The notes under the pieces: model-generated
The model's database searches: none
The model's input: only the letters and a program-made list of their open reading frames with translations
What the model was told of the DNA's origin: nothing
Position numbers and translations under genes: made by a program
Shown: in pieces, positions 1 to 6,943 of the stretch
Layout: each line of letters begins with the position of its first letter
Numbering within the stretch: position 1 is the first letter of the stretch
Assembly (NCBI GenBank): GCA_002909145.1
Contig: PNQY01000133.1
Span: 1 to 40,564 of the forward strand
Direction: 5' to 3'
DNA: 40,564 nucleotides
Source of the DNA: Candidatus Thioglobus perditus
GTDB lineage: Bacteria > Pseudomonadota > Gammaproteobacteria > PS1 > Pseudothioglobaceae

Positions 1-421
1 TAGAATAGAAGCAGCACGCATTGCCAAAGAAAAAGAGCTTGCAAGAATTGCAGAAGAAAAGGCTAGAATAGAAGCAGCACGCATTGCCAAAGAAAAAGAG
101 CTTGCAAGAATTGCAGAAGAAAAGGCTGAGGCACAACGTGTTGCTAAAGAGAAGGCTAAATTAAAAGCAGAACTAGCTTCTAAGAAAGCCGAAGCTCAAC
201 GTATTGCCAAAGAATTAGCTGAGGCTGAGCGCATCAATAATAAAAAATCTGAAGCTAAAGCTATAGCAACAGCTATAAAACAAAGCCGTATCAACAATGA
301 AAAAGAAATCGCCAGAAAGAAAAAGCTAGATGATGCTAAAAGATTAACAGCAAAAAAAGAAGCTAAAGAAGAGCAAGTAGAAGCTACAAAGGAAGATAAG
401 CCTTGGTATAAATTTTGGTAG
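1..421 (+). CDS. 3' end of Ala/Lys/Glu/Arg-rich coiled-coil protein (partial)
   Basis: This is the C-terminal part of a gene that begins before the window; the reading frame has codons starting at base 2 and a TAG stop at 419-421. The visible 139 residues consist almost wholly of Ala, Lys, Glu, Arg and Ile and should form a long charged helix or coiled coil. The end is a short aromatic tail (DKPWYKFW). Two identical 63-bp units open the segment, followed by diverged relatives of the same unit. Such segments occur in TolA-like, FtsY-like and other envelope or scaffold proteins, but composition alone does not separate them and I do not name a function. The N-terminal domain that would decide identity is outside the window. 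Confidence 0.7.
   Translation, partial: RIEAARIAKEKELARIAEEKARIEAARIAKEKELARIAEEKAEAQRVAKEKAKLKAELASKKAEAQRIAKELAEAERINNKKSEAKAIATAIKQSRINNEKEIARKKKLDDAKRLTAKKEAKEEQVEATKEDKPWYKFW
2..127 (+). repeat. 63-bp perfect tandem repeat, two visible copies
   Basis: Bases 2-64 and 65-127 are identical and encode the same 21-residue helical unit starting RIEAARIAKEK. The unit is a multiple of three, so copy-number change keeps the frame. Perfect DNA identity, including third codon positions, suggests recent duplication. The array may continue before base 1. Confidence 0.9.
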
Positions 422-453
422 AGTTAATAACTATACACCAACTCTAAATATTT

Positions 454-1413
454 TTACTGTAAAGACCCAACTGCGCTTTGAGATATAAGCTTATCTCCAA
501 TTACCAGTGCAACACCTTTTGCACTTGCCTCGGTTAACTGCTCTAACAATGTCTTCTCTTTCTCATAGATAATTCTTGTATCTACTCCAATTATCTCACT
601 AGCAACATAACTTGCATCGGCAATACCATCAATCAAGCCTAAATCTTGAGCATCCTCACCAAGCCAAATTAATCCAGTAAACAGATCCTTATCAGTTGAT
701 AGTTTTTTACCTCTAGTGAATTTAATAGCATCAATAAAATTATTGTGAGATTTATCTAGAATATTCTCTTGAATATGTTTAATTACTACCTGATTTTCCT
801 GAGTGAATGGATCAAGCAAACCCTTATGCTCACCAGCAGTATAAAGCCTTCTTTCAATGCCAATCTTTTCAATAGCATCAACCGCACCAAAACCTGACAT
901 AACCACTCCAATACTGCCGATAATGGATGATTTATCAGCATAAATTCCATCTGCACTTGCAGCAATATAATAACAACCAGATGCGCAAATATCATCAACT
1001 ACAACATATATATTCTTGTCATACTGCTGTTTAAGGCGCAAAATACCTTTATAGATTTGGCTAGATTGTACCGGTGATCCACCAGGAGAATTAAGCCTCA
1101 GAATTACTGCTTTAGAATTTTCAGCTTTAAATGCATTTTCTAAAAGTTCCATTGCATCATCGGTATTAATTTCACCAGATGTTTGTATAACCCCACTAAG
1201 AACCACTTCTGCTGCAAAAGGCGACTCTTTCTTAATCGCATCTTCCAATAAGTCACTATCTTCGACACTTAAATAAGACATAAACCCAAAGTATGCGATA
1301 AACAACAAAATAAAGAACCTACGCCAGCGTGATCGTGATTTATTTTGTTTGACAAATTCCTTAGCAATGTCTGCTAATTGTTGATCAGAAGAACTTGGTG
1401 TTTTATTACTCAT
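454..1413 (-). CDS. sppA: Signal peptide peptidase SppA, short (36K) type
   Basis: An inner-membrane serine protease of family S49 that degrades cleaved signal peptides. The 319-residue length fits the short single-domain form, not the doubled E. coli enzyme. A basic N-terminus is followed by one membrane segment at about residues 32-50, then the protease domain. The nucleophile is Ser145 in the ASGCYYIAASAD block, and the general base is Lys197 in TAGEHKG; this Ser/Lys spacing matches Bacillus SppA (Ser147/Lys199). The NSPGG motif near 108-112 is also typical. It is transcribed away from ccmA across a gap of only 30 bp, so the two promoters must overlap. Confidence 0.93.
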   Translation of the reverse strand: MSNKTPSSSDQQLADIAKEFVKQNKSRSRWRRFFILLFIAYFGFMSYLSVEDSDLLEDAIKKESPFAAEVVLSGVIQTSGEINTDDAMELLENAFKAENSKAVILRLNSPGGSPVQSSQIYKGILRLKQQYDKNIYVVVDDICASGCYYIAASADGIYADKSSIIGSIGVVMSGFGAVDAIEKIGIERRLYTAGEHKGLLDPFTQENQVVIKHIQENILDKSHNNFIDAIKFTRGKKLSTDKDLFTGLIWLGEDAQDLGLIDGIADASYVASEIIGVDTRIIYEKEKTLLEQLTEASAKGVALVIGDKLISQSAVGSLQ

Positions 1414-1424
1414 AAAGGTCTGTA

Positions 1425-1430
1425 TATAAT
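1425..1430 (+). promoter_or_regulatory. Probable -10 element for ccmAB
   Basis: A perfect TATAAT lies 13 bases before the ccmA ATG, which predicts a transcript with a leader of roughly 6-7 bases. The gap to the divergent sppA gene is only 30 bp, so the minus-strand promoter must share these bases. No clear -35 was seen. Confidence 0.5.
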
Positions 1431-1443
1431 CTAAAATGTCGAT

Positions 1444-2040
1444 ATGTTAAAAATTACCGAACTAAGTTGTCAAAGAGGATACAACCAGCTTTTTAGCGGT
1501 TTATCTTTTAATGTTAATGCTGGTGATATTTTACGCATAACTGGTACTAACGGTAGTGGAAAAACTTCATTACTAAAAATCTTAGCCGGACTTAATACTC
1601 AAGAGCAAGGTAGTATTTCACTAAATAAAAACAAAGTTAAGTCAGAACAATATCAGGAAGAGGTTTTTTATTTAGGGCATTTATCTGCACTTAGCTCAGA
1701 ACTTAGTAGTATTGAAAACCTTAAGTTTTTAACCTCTCTTAGTAAAACCATTAACAGTCAAACCTTGTCACAAGCTTTAAATGATGTTGGTCTAAAAGGT
1801 TATGAGGATGAATACTGCGCTAAACTCTCAGCAGGACAAAAACGCAGAGTAATTCTGGCTGGTTTGTTTGTATCTGATGCAAAATTATGGCTACTTGATG
1901 AGCCATTTACTGCTCTTGATCCAAAGGGAGTAGAGATTGTAGAACAGCGTATTAAAAAACATTCTGAACAAGGTGGTATATGCATATTTACCACTCACCA
2001 AGATTCGGTGCTTGAGAATCAGAGAGTGCTAGCATTATGA
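1444..2040 (+). CDS. ccmA: Haem exporter ATP-binding protein CcmA
   Basis: The ATPase of the CcmAB(CD) transporter, which drives release of holo-CcmE during cytochrome c maturation at the inner membrane. At 198 residues it is the usual CcmA size. Walker A is GTNGSGKTS (about residues 34-42), the ABC signature is LSAGQKRRV (about 128-136) and Walker B is LWLLDEP. It overlaps ccmB by 4 bp (ATGA), indicating translational coupling. No good Shine-Dalgarno precedes the start, in line with the very short predicted leader. The remaining ccm genes are not in this window, so the cluster is split or truncated here. Confidence 0.93.
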   Translation: MLKITELSCQRGYNQLFSGLSFNVNAGDILRITGTNGSGKTSLLKILAGLNTQEQGSISLNKNKVKSEQYQEEVFYLGHLSALSSELSSIENLKFLTSLSKTINSQTLSQALNDVGLKGYEDEYCAKLSAGQKRRVILAGLFVSDAKLWLLDEPFTALDPKGVEIVEQRIKKHSEQGGICIFTTHQDSVLENQRVLAL

Positions 2041-2702
2041 ATATCTATATGCAAACACTTAAGCGTGACCTGCGCATTGCCATTCGTAATCCCTCTAGTG
2101 TGCTTAACCCATTATTGTTTTTTGTTATATCAGTATCACTGTTCCCTTTAGCTATAAGTCCTGAGTCCTCTACGCTTTCACAAATTGCTGCTGGAATTAT
2201 TTGGGTGGCATCTATGCTTTCAGTATTGTTATCACTTAATGCCCTATTTCATAACGATTTTGAAAATGGTGTATTGGAGCAAATGGTTATATCACATCAC
2301 TCCCTACCCTTGTTGATACTATCAAAAATCATTTCACATTGGATACTTACCGGTATTCCAATAATTTTACTGTCTCCACTTTTGGGATTATTCTTATTTC
2401 TTGATAGCAACGGAATTTCAGTATTAATGATAACACTATTATTGGCAACACCAAGTCTTAGCTTGATTGGTGCTATTGGAGCATCACTAATTGTTGGTAT
2501 TAAAAACTCAGGCATGCTGTTATCACTACTAATTTTGCCACTATATATTCCTATTCTTATTTTTGCATCAAGTGCGGTATCACAAGCACAATTCGGCCTA
2601 GAAATAACAGGACAATTGTACTTTTTAGGCGCCATATTGGTAGTTAGTCTTATGGCTGCACCATTTGTAAGTGCATTGGCATTAAAAATAAGCTTAGAAT
2701 AA
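2037..2702 (+). CDS. ccmB: Haem exporter permease CcmB
   Basis: The membrane partner of CcmA. The 221-residue length and about six hydrophobic segments (near 21-40, 48-66, 90-115, 127-150, 160-178 and 193-216) match CcmB. It starts inside the ccmA stop codon. Instead of ccmC, the next feature is the metK leader, so ccmAB appears as a two-gene unit in this genome. No strong terminator follows; the metK promoter starts about 10 bases after the stop. Confidence 0.9.
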   Translation: MNIYMQTLKRDLRIAIRNPSSVLNPLLFFVISVSLFPLAISPESSTLSQIAAGIIWVASMLSVLLSLNALFHNDFENGVLEQMVISHHSLPLLILSKIISHWILTGIPIILLSPLLGLFLFLDSNGISVLMITLLLATPSLSLIGAIGASLIVGIKNSGMLLSLLILPLYIPILIFASSAVSQAQFGLEITGQLYFLGAILVVSLMAAPFVSALALKISLE

Positions 2703-2711
2703 CTTTACTTC

Positions 2712-2720
2712 TGCTATAAT
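2712..2720 (+). promoter_or_regulatory. Extended -10 promoter of metK
   Basis: TGC followed by a perfect TATAAT at 2715-2720 is an extended -10 element. The predicted start near 2727 is just before the first riboswitch helix at 2730, as expected for an aptamer at the extreme 5' end of its transcript. The -35 is weak. Confidence 0.7.
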
Positions 2721-2728
2721 TTCATCCA

Positions 2729-2792
2729 CACGCTGATTTGTCCCGATTGCTAGCGTTACTACCTAGAGTAGTTAAAACAAGCTAAAGTAGGA
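2729..2792 (+). promoter_or_regulatory. SAM-II-like riboswitch aptamer upstream of metK
   Basis: The leader resembles the SAM-II pseudoknot. Helix P1 is ACGCT (2730-2734) with AGCGT (2752-2756). The enclosed 17-base loop starts GATTT and contains CCC and ATTGC, the same length and largely the same bases as the crystallised marine SAM-II RNA as I recall it. The 3' strand AGCTAAA then GTAGG (2780-2791) matches the conserved SAM-II tail, whose AAA and GG contact the loop. Unlike the compact form, about 23 bases lie between P1 and the tail and contain an extra hairpin, ACTAC/GTAGT (2758-2762 with 2768-2772). Placement before the SAM synthetase gene fits feedback repression. Identity rests on pattern memory, not a covariance search. 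Confidence 0.75.
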
Positions 2793-2805
2793 GTTCTTCT
2801 TAGAG

Positions 2806-2832
2806 AAAAACCCGCTTTTATAGGGTTTTTTT
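2806..2832 (+). terminator. Intrinsic terminator in the metK leader (probable riboswitch output)
   Basis: AAAAACCC (2806-2813) pairs with GGGTTTTT (2823-2830) around a 9-base loop, followed by more T. It lies between the aptamer and the metK ribosome-binding site, so it would stop metK transcription unless the upstream arm is captured by a competing helix. Confidence 0.7.
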
Positions 2833-2853
2833 ACATTTACAAGGAGAATAAAA

Positions 2854-3987
2854 ATGATATTTACTTCCGAATCTGTTTCTGCTGGTCACCCTGATAAGGT
2901 TTGTGATCAAGTTTCCGATGCTATTTTAGATGCAGCATTAACACAAGATAAAAACTCACGCGTTGCATGTGAGACACTAATTAAAGATAATAATGTTGTT
3001 GTTGCTGGAGAAATCACCACAAATGCTAGTATCGATTATGAGAAATTAATTCGTAAAACAATTAATGAAATTGGTTACAACGATGATGAGCTAGGTTTTA
3101 ATGGCTCAACTTGTAATATTGCCAACCTGTTAGGTGAGCAATCTCAAGATATCGCTCAAGGTGTTGATGAATTTGAAGATCACGAGCAAGGCGCAGGCGA
3201 CCAAGGTTTAATGTTTGGTTATGCTTGTAATGGAACTGATGTACTTATGCCTGCACCAATTTTATATGCACACCGATTAGTTGCGCGTCAAGCAAAACTA
3301 ATGAAAGATGGCACTCTGCCTTGGTTACGTCCTGATGCAAAATCACAAGTATCTTGTCATTATGACGGGCATAAAATCGTGGGTATTGATGCAGTAGTGT
3401 TATCTACTCAGCACAACGAAGATATTGAATTAAAAGATCTTCAAGAGGCTATTATGGAAGAGATTATTAAGCCGGTTCTACCAGCTGAATGGCTTTCTGC
3501 TTCTACTAAATACCATATCAACCCAACAGGCAAGTTCGTAATTGGTGGCCCTGTAGGTGATGCCGGTCTTACTGGTCGTAAAATTATCGTTGATACTTAT
3601 GGCGGTATGGCGCGTCATGGTGGTGGTGCGTTCTCTGGAAAAGACCCTTCAAAGGTTGATAGATCTGCAGCATATGCAACTCGTTATGTGGCTAAAAATA
3701 TCGTAGCTGCTGGGCTTGCCGACAGATGTGAAATTCAGGTTTCTTATGCAATTGGTGTGGCCGAGCCAACTTCTATTAGTATTGAGACTTTTGGTACAGG
3801 TAAAGCATCTAATGAAGAGATTGAGGCATTAGTAGCTCAGCACTTTGATTTACGACCTAAAGGCTTGATTGCAATGCTTGACCTTAAGCGTCCAATTTAT
3901 CAGCAAACTGCTAGTTACGGACACTTTGGTCGTACAGAGGATGAAATTACTTGGGAAAAGACTGATCGCGCCCACTTACTAAAATAA
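2854..3987 (+). CDS. metK: S-adenosylmethionine synthetase MetK
   Basis: Makes SAM from methionine and ATP in the cytoplasm. The 377 residues are close to the 384 of the E. coli enzyme. The [16 protein letters not shown] motif at the N-terminus, the [12 protein letters not shown] adenine-binding block (about 113-124) and the [19 protein letters not shown] phosphate loop (about 255-273) are all intact. A strong AAGGAG lies 8 bases before the ATG. It stands alone behind its own extended -10 promoter and a SAM-responsive leader, and is followed directly by the SAH riboswitch and ahcY. Confidence 0.98.
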   Translation: MIFTSESVSAGHPDKVCDQVSDAILDAALTQDKNSRVACETLIKDNNVVVAGEITTNASIDYEKLIRKTINEIGYNDDELGFNGSTCNIANLLGEQSQDIAQGVDEFEDHEQGAGDQGLMFGYACNGTDVLMPAPILYAHRLVARQAKLMKDGTLPWLRPDAKSQVSCHYDGHKIVGIDAVVLSTQHNEDIELKDLQEAIMEEIIKPVLPAEWLSASTKYHINPTGKFVIGGPVGDAGLTGRKIIVDTYGGMARHGGGAFSGKDPSKVDRSAAYATRYVAKNIVAAGLADRCEIQVSYAIGVAEPTSISIETFGTGKASNEEIEALVAQHFDLRPKGLIAMLDLKRPIYQQTASYGHFGRTEDEITWEKTDRAHLLK

Positions 3988-3995
3988 CTCTTTAT

Positions 3996-4004
3996 TGGTA
4001 TAAT
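3996..4004 (+). promoter_or_regulatory. Extended -10 promoter of ahcY
   Basis: TGG followed by a perfect TATAAT (3999-4004) gives a predicted start near 4011, immediately before the SAH aptamer. The layout mirrors that of the metK promoter. Confidence 0.7.
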
Positions 4005-4013
4005 AACCAATTC

Positions 4014-4073
4014 GCTGAGGAGCGTTGCATTGGGTGATATACCCATCAGGCTCAGCAATCAAAACGACGCTCA
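4014..4073 (+). promoter_or_regulatory. SAH riboswitch aptamer upstream of ahcY
   Basis: The bases match the S-adenosylhomocysteine riboswitch, including the conserved GAGGAGCG-TGC block and CAGGCTC. P1 is GCTGAG (4014-4019) with CTCAGC (4051-4056). P2 is TGGGT (4031-4034 region) with ACCCA (4041-4045). P4 is GAGCGT (4020-4025) with ACGCTC (4067-4072), downstream of P1 as in the family. This class is known to sense SAH and switch on SAH-recycling genes, most often ahcY, which is the gene that follows. Confidence 0.93.
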
Positions 4074-4106
4074 TTTTTATTGTTTTTTATAGGAGATAAA
4101 AATGAG
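4070..4106 (+). promoter_or_regulatory. Predicted start-codon sequestering helix, exclusive with SAH aptamer P4
   Basis: Bases 4070-4080 are perfectly complementary over 11 bp to 4096-4106, which include the ahcY ATG at 4102-4104; the loop holds the AGGAG at 4091-4095. The 5' arm shares CTC (4070-4072) with the 3' strand of P4, so both helices cannot form together. This gives a simple on-switch: SAH stabilises P4 and frees the start codon. Confidence 0.65.
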
Positions 4107-5487
4107 TAATAAAACACTAGACAATAACGACTATAAAGTTGCCGATATGGCGTTGGCTGACTATGGGCGTAAAGAAGTAGAACTTGCAGAAGCAGAGATG
4201 CCAGCACTTATGGCTTTGCGTGCAAAATACCGTGACTCTCAACCTTTAGCAGATGCTAAGATTCTAGGTTGTATTCATATGACTATTCAAACAGCTGTAC
4301 TAATGGAAACATTGGTTGACTTAGGTGCACAAGTTCGCTGGTCAAGCTGCAATATTTTCTCAACACAAGATCACGCTGCGGCAGCAATGGTAGCAGCAGA
4401 TATTCCAACTTTTGCCTGGAAAGGTGAAACTGAAGAAGAATTCTTATGGTGTATTGAGCAAACTATTTTAGATGGCGGCAAGCCTTGGGATGCAAATATG
4501 GTGCTTGACGATGGTGGCGATCTAACACAGATGCTACATGAAAAATACCCAGAAATGCTAAATGACATTCACGGTATCAGTGAGGAGACAACTACCGGTG
4601 TACACCGCTTATTAGAAATGCTTGAAGAGGGCTCTTTAAAAGTACCTGCAATCAATGTGAATGACTCGGTCACCAAATCAAAGAATGACAATAAGTATGG
4701 TTGTCGTCATTCACTAAACGATGCAATTAAGCGTGGTACAGATATGCTAATGTCTGGCAAAAAAGCACTTGTTGTTGGTTACGGTGATGTTGGTAAAGGC
4801 TCGGCACAAAGCTTGCGTCAAGAAGGCATGATTGTTAAAGTAAGTGAGATTGATCCAATTTGTGCCATGCAAGCTTGTATGGATGGATTTGAAATTGTAT
4901 CGCCTTACAACAATGGCATCAATACAGGAAAAGTTGATAGCATCAATAAAGAACTACTATCGACAACTGATCTTATTGTAACAACTACAGGAAATATTAA
5001 TGTTTGTGATGCTGCTATGCTGCAAAGTGTTAAACCTGGCTCTGTAGTATGTAATATTGGCCACTTTGACAATGAAATTGACACACAATACATGCGTGAC
5101 AACTGGAAATGGGACGAGGTAAAACCTCAGGTTCATCGTGTTTATCGTAGTGAAGGTAAAAATGATTACTTAATTTTATTATCTGAAGGTCGTCTGGTGA
5201 ATCTTGGTAATGCAACAGGACATCCAAGTCGAATTATGGATGGATCTTTTGCTAATCAGGTTTTAGCTCAAATGTATTTATTTGACCAAAAGTTTGCTGA
5301 TTTACCTGAAGGCGCAAAAGGTGAAAGTATTTTTGTAAAAGTACTACCTAAGAAGCTTGATGAGGAAGTGGCGGCAGGAATGGTTGGTGGTTTTGGTGGT
5401 GTACTTACGCAAATGACTGATGTGCAAGCCGACTACATAAACACTCCTAAAGAAGGGCCGTTTAAGCCTGAAGCTTATAAATACTAA
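4102..5487 (+). CDS. ahcY: Adenosylhomocysteinase AhcY
   Basis: Hydrolyses S-adenosylhomocysteine reversibly to adenosine and homocysteine, removing the product inhibitor of methyltransferases; uses tightly bound NAD. The 461 residues are the long bacterial form, with an insertion relative to the roughly 430-residue animal enzyme. The [16 protein letters not shown] block, the NAD-binding [13 protein letters not shown] loop and the C-terminal KPEAYKY lid are all present. It has a strong AGGAG 6 bases before ATG, its own promoter and SAH aptamer upstream, and a strong terminator downstream, so it is a single-gene unit. Confidence 0.98.
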   Translation: MSNKTLDNNDYKVADMALADYGRKEVELAEAEMPALMALRAKYRDSQPLADAKILGCIHMTIQTAVLMETLVDLGAQVRWSSCNIFSTQDHAAAAMVAADIPTFAWKGETEEEFLWCIEQTILDGGKPWDANMVLDDGGDLTQMLHEKYPEMLNDIHGISEETTTGVHRLLEMLEEGSLKVPAINVNDSVTKSKNDNKYGCRHSLNDAIKRGTDMLMSGKKALVVGYGDVGKGSAQSLRQEGMIVKVSEIDPICAMQACMDGFEIVSPYNNGINTGKVDSINKELLSTTDLIVTTTGNINVCDAAMLQSVKPGSVVCNIGHFDNEIDTQYMRDNWKWDEVKPQVHRVYRSEGKNDYLILLSEGRLVNLGNATGHPSRIMDGSFANQVLAQMYLFDQKFADLPEGAKGESIFVKVLPKKLDEEVAAGMVGGFGGVLTQMTDVQADYINTPKEGPFKPEAYKY

Positions 5488-5507
5488 TTTTATTTAAGCT
5501 TTAAAAT

Positions 5508-5536
5508 AAAAATGCGAGATTTTTCTCGCATTTTTT
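5508..5536 (+). terminator. Intrinsic terminator after ahcY
   Basis: AAAAATGCGAGA (5508-5519) pairs perfectly over 12 bp with TCTCGCATTTTT (5524-5535) around a TTTT loop, followed by T. The strongest terminator in the window. The next ~155 bp to 5691 are AT-rich and I see nothing distinct in them. Confidence 0.92.
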
Positions 5537-5691
5537 ATGCCATTTTAATAATTTCCAAAATTTTACAAAAACAGTAATTCTAACTCCAAAATTAATAACC
5601 TTTTGCCATAAAAACAACACTTTTAAGGCAAAAATTAGGGAAAATTATCAACCCACAATACTTATTTCAAAAAATCATAAATTTTTAACAT

Positions 5692-6684
5692 ATGCAAAAT
5701 TTAATTAATCCAATCTTTCAATCTATTGATAACTTTGAAAAGGCTTTTATTAACAACCTAGATAAAATGCTAGAGAACGACGAGCTTGGAGTTTTTATCC
5801 TAGTTCTTGCTAATGGTGTTTTCGATGAAAAAATTTGGAAAGCACTTAAGCCCAAATTAATAGATAAATTTGAATATTTAAAAACTCAAGATATTACTGG
5901 CGCACCAGATGATGTTGCAGTTTTTAATCAACTAAAAGACATCGACCTTAATGATTTGGAAGTAACAAAATATCGTGAAATTGGTGGATTTGAGGTTCAG
6001 TACAATCCTCTACGGGCACTACGCCCACAGCGTATGTCCAATGTTAGAACCAAAGGCACTAGCGCTGCATTTGATACAAACGGGTTTCACTTTAATAAGA
6101 ATTTTTTACAAAAAGAAATATTCTATCAAGGTAAGTTCTTTTCTAAAGACGTCTCACTTTTTTATAACAAATTTCCATTTGCTAAATTTCACGGTCTGAT
6201 TGTAGTTGATGCTGATAAAGAGCACAATCAACTACTTACATATGAGATGCATCAGTTTGCTTGGATGATGGCAAATGCTATTGGTATAAATATAAAAGGC
6301 TTTACTCTAGCCTATAATTCATATGGAGCTTATGCATCAGTAAATCATTTTCACTTGCAATGTTTCATACGCGAAAAAACCCTACCAATTGAAAACAATG
6401 AGAAATATCCACTAATTAACCACTGGTTTGCAAGTGTTGGCGATGCATGGGAGTTTATTGAAGCTCTACATAGAGATGAACAACCTTACAATCTAATCTA
6501 TAGAGACGATAACGTCTTGGTAATTGTTAGAAAACGTCAAGATGACTACACACACTCCAATTGGACTGCTGGATATGCCTGGTATGAGGCCTGTGGTGGT
6601 GTTTCTACTTTTAATTTAGATGACTTTAACAGCCTAGATGAATCTGACTTAAATAACGAGCTACTTAAATTAAAAGCAAATTAA
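5692..6684 (+). CDS. HIT/GalT-fold nucleotidyltransferase- or phosphorylase-like protein
   Basis: A 330-residue protein of unassigned function. Near residues 159-172 an NKFPF...FHGLIVVD block resembles the strand of GalT and Ap4A phosphorylase folds. At 217-223 VNHFHLQ carries the His-x-His-x-Gln pattern of the histidine-triad superfamily, where the second His (221) would be the nucleotidylated residue. These families transfer nucleotides between phosphates and sugars or split dinucleoside polyphosphates and GDP-sugars, so an Ap4A phosphorylase or GDP-hexose phosphorylase activity is conceivable. I cannot choose a substrate. No membrane segment or signal peptide is seen. No clear Shine-Dalgarno precedes the ATG. 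It stands alone between the ahcY terminator and an FNR-type site. Confidence 0.7.
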   Translation: MQNLINPIFQSIDNFEKAFINNLDKMLENDELGVFILVLANGVFDEKIWKALKPKLIDKFEYLKTQDITGAPDDVAVFNQLKDIDLNDLEVTKYREIGGFEVQYNPLRALRPQRMSNVRTKGTSAAFDTNGFHFNKNFLQKEIFYQGKFFSKDVSLFYNKFPFAKFHGLIVVDADKEHNQLLTYEMHQFAWMMANAIGINIKGFTLAYNSYGAYASVNHFHLQCFIREKTLPIENNEKYPLINHWFASVGDAWEFIEALHRDEQPYNLIYRDDNVLVIVRKRQDDYTHSNWTAGYAWYEACGGVSTFNLDDFNSLDESDLNNELLKLKAN

Positions 6685-6698
6685 TTGATATAAATCAA
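6685..6698 (+). promoter_or_regulatory. Perfect FNR/ANR-type binding site
   Basis: TTGAT-ATAA-ATCAA is an exact match to the FNR consensus half-sites with the standard 4-bp spacer. It begins at the base after the stop codon of the upstream gene and lies 26 bp before an extended -10. Known FNR-activated promoters have the site about 22 bp from the -10, so spacing is near but not ideal. The site could also repress or be chance. Confidence 0.55.
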
Positions 6699-6721
6699 AT
6701 TATTTGTAGAATCTTTTTTTT

Positions 6722-6730
6722 TGCTATACA
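6722..6730 (+). promoter_or_regulatory. Extended -10 (TGC-TATACA) downstream of the FNR-type box
   Basis: TGC followed by TATACA (6725-6730), predicted start near 6737. It follows a run of nine T (6714-6722). No gene starts within 200 bp downstream, so it would make either a long glyQ leader or a separate RNA. Confidence 0.45.
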
Positions 6731-6736
6731 ATAGCT

Positions 6737-6870
6737 TTATTGTTAAATATTTAAATATGTTTAATAATATGACTAAAAAGTTCTGTATCTCCATATATGC
6801 TTTTTTTAGTCAGGGGGCTCGAAATTGATTCTTCTCAGCTTTATAAATGAGCCCCCACTCTTAACCTTCT
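6737..6870 (+). ncRNA. Candidate structured RNA upstream of glyQ
   Basis: Two hairpins stand back to back. The first pairs GACTAAAAA (6771-6779) with TTTTTAGTC (6803-6811). The second pairs GGGGGCTC (6813-6820) with GAGCCCCC (6849-6856), a perfect 8-bp stem with an unusual GC-rich arm for this AT-rich sequence, around a 28-base loop. No T-tract follows the second stem, so the 3' end is unknown. It is not SRP RNA, tmRNA or a tRNA. A 23-codon frame (6757-6828) overlaps it. The rest of the gap, 6871-6943, is C-rich then AT-rich and shows nothing clear. Confidence 0.4.
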
Positions 6871-6943
6871 AAATACCCCACTTACAACCCCACCGATGCG
6901 GTAAAATTTTTGATAATTTTTATTAATATTTAACATATTTAAT

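Noticed and set aside
2-127. CRISPR-like direct repeats
   Set aside because: The units abut without spacers and are read as in-frame coiled-coil codons; there are no cas genes.
420-450. Shared terminator between the coiled-coil gene and sppA
   Set aside because: AGAGTT/AACTCT can pair, but the stem is only 6 bp with a 14-base loop and the T-run is set back; too weak to call.
2297-2635. 112-codon open frame antisense to ccmB
   Set aside because: The plus strand encodes a full CcmB; the antisense product has no family features.
6813-6856. SRP RNA, tmRNA or 6S RNA at the GGGGGCTC/GAGCCCCC hairpin
   Set aside because: The leading GGGGGC recalls SRP and tmRNA ends, but the conserved GGAAG-type SRP core, the tRNA-like tmRNA ends and the long 6S helix are absent.
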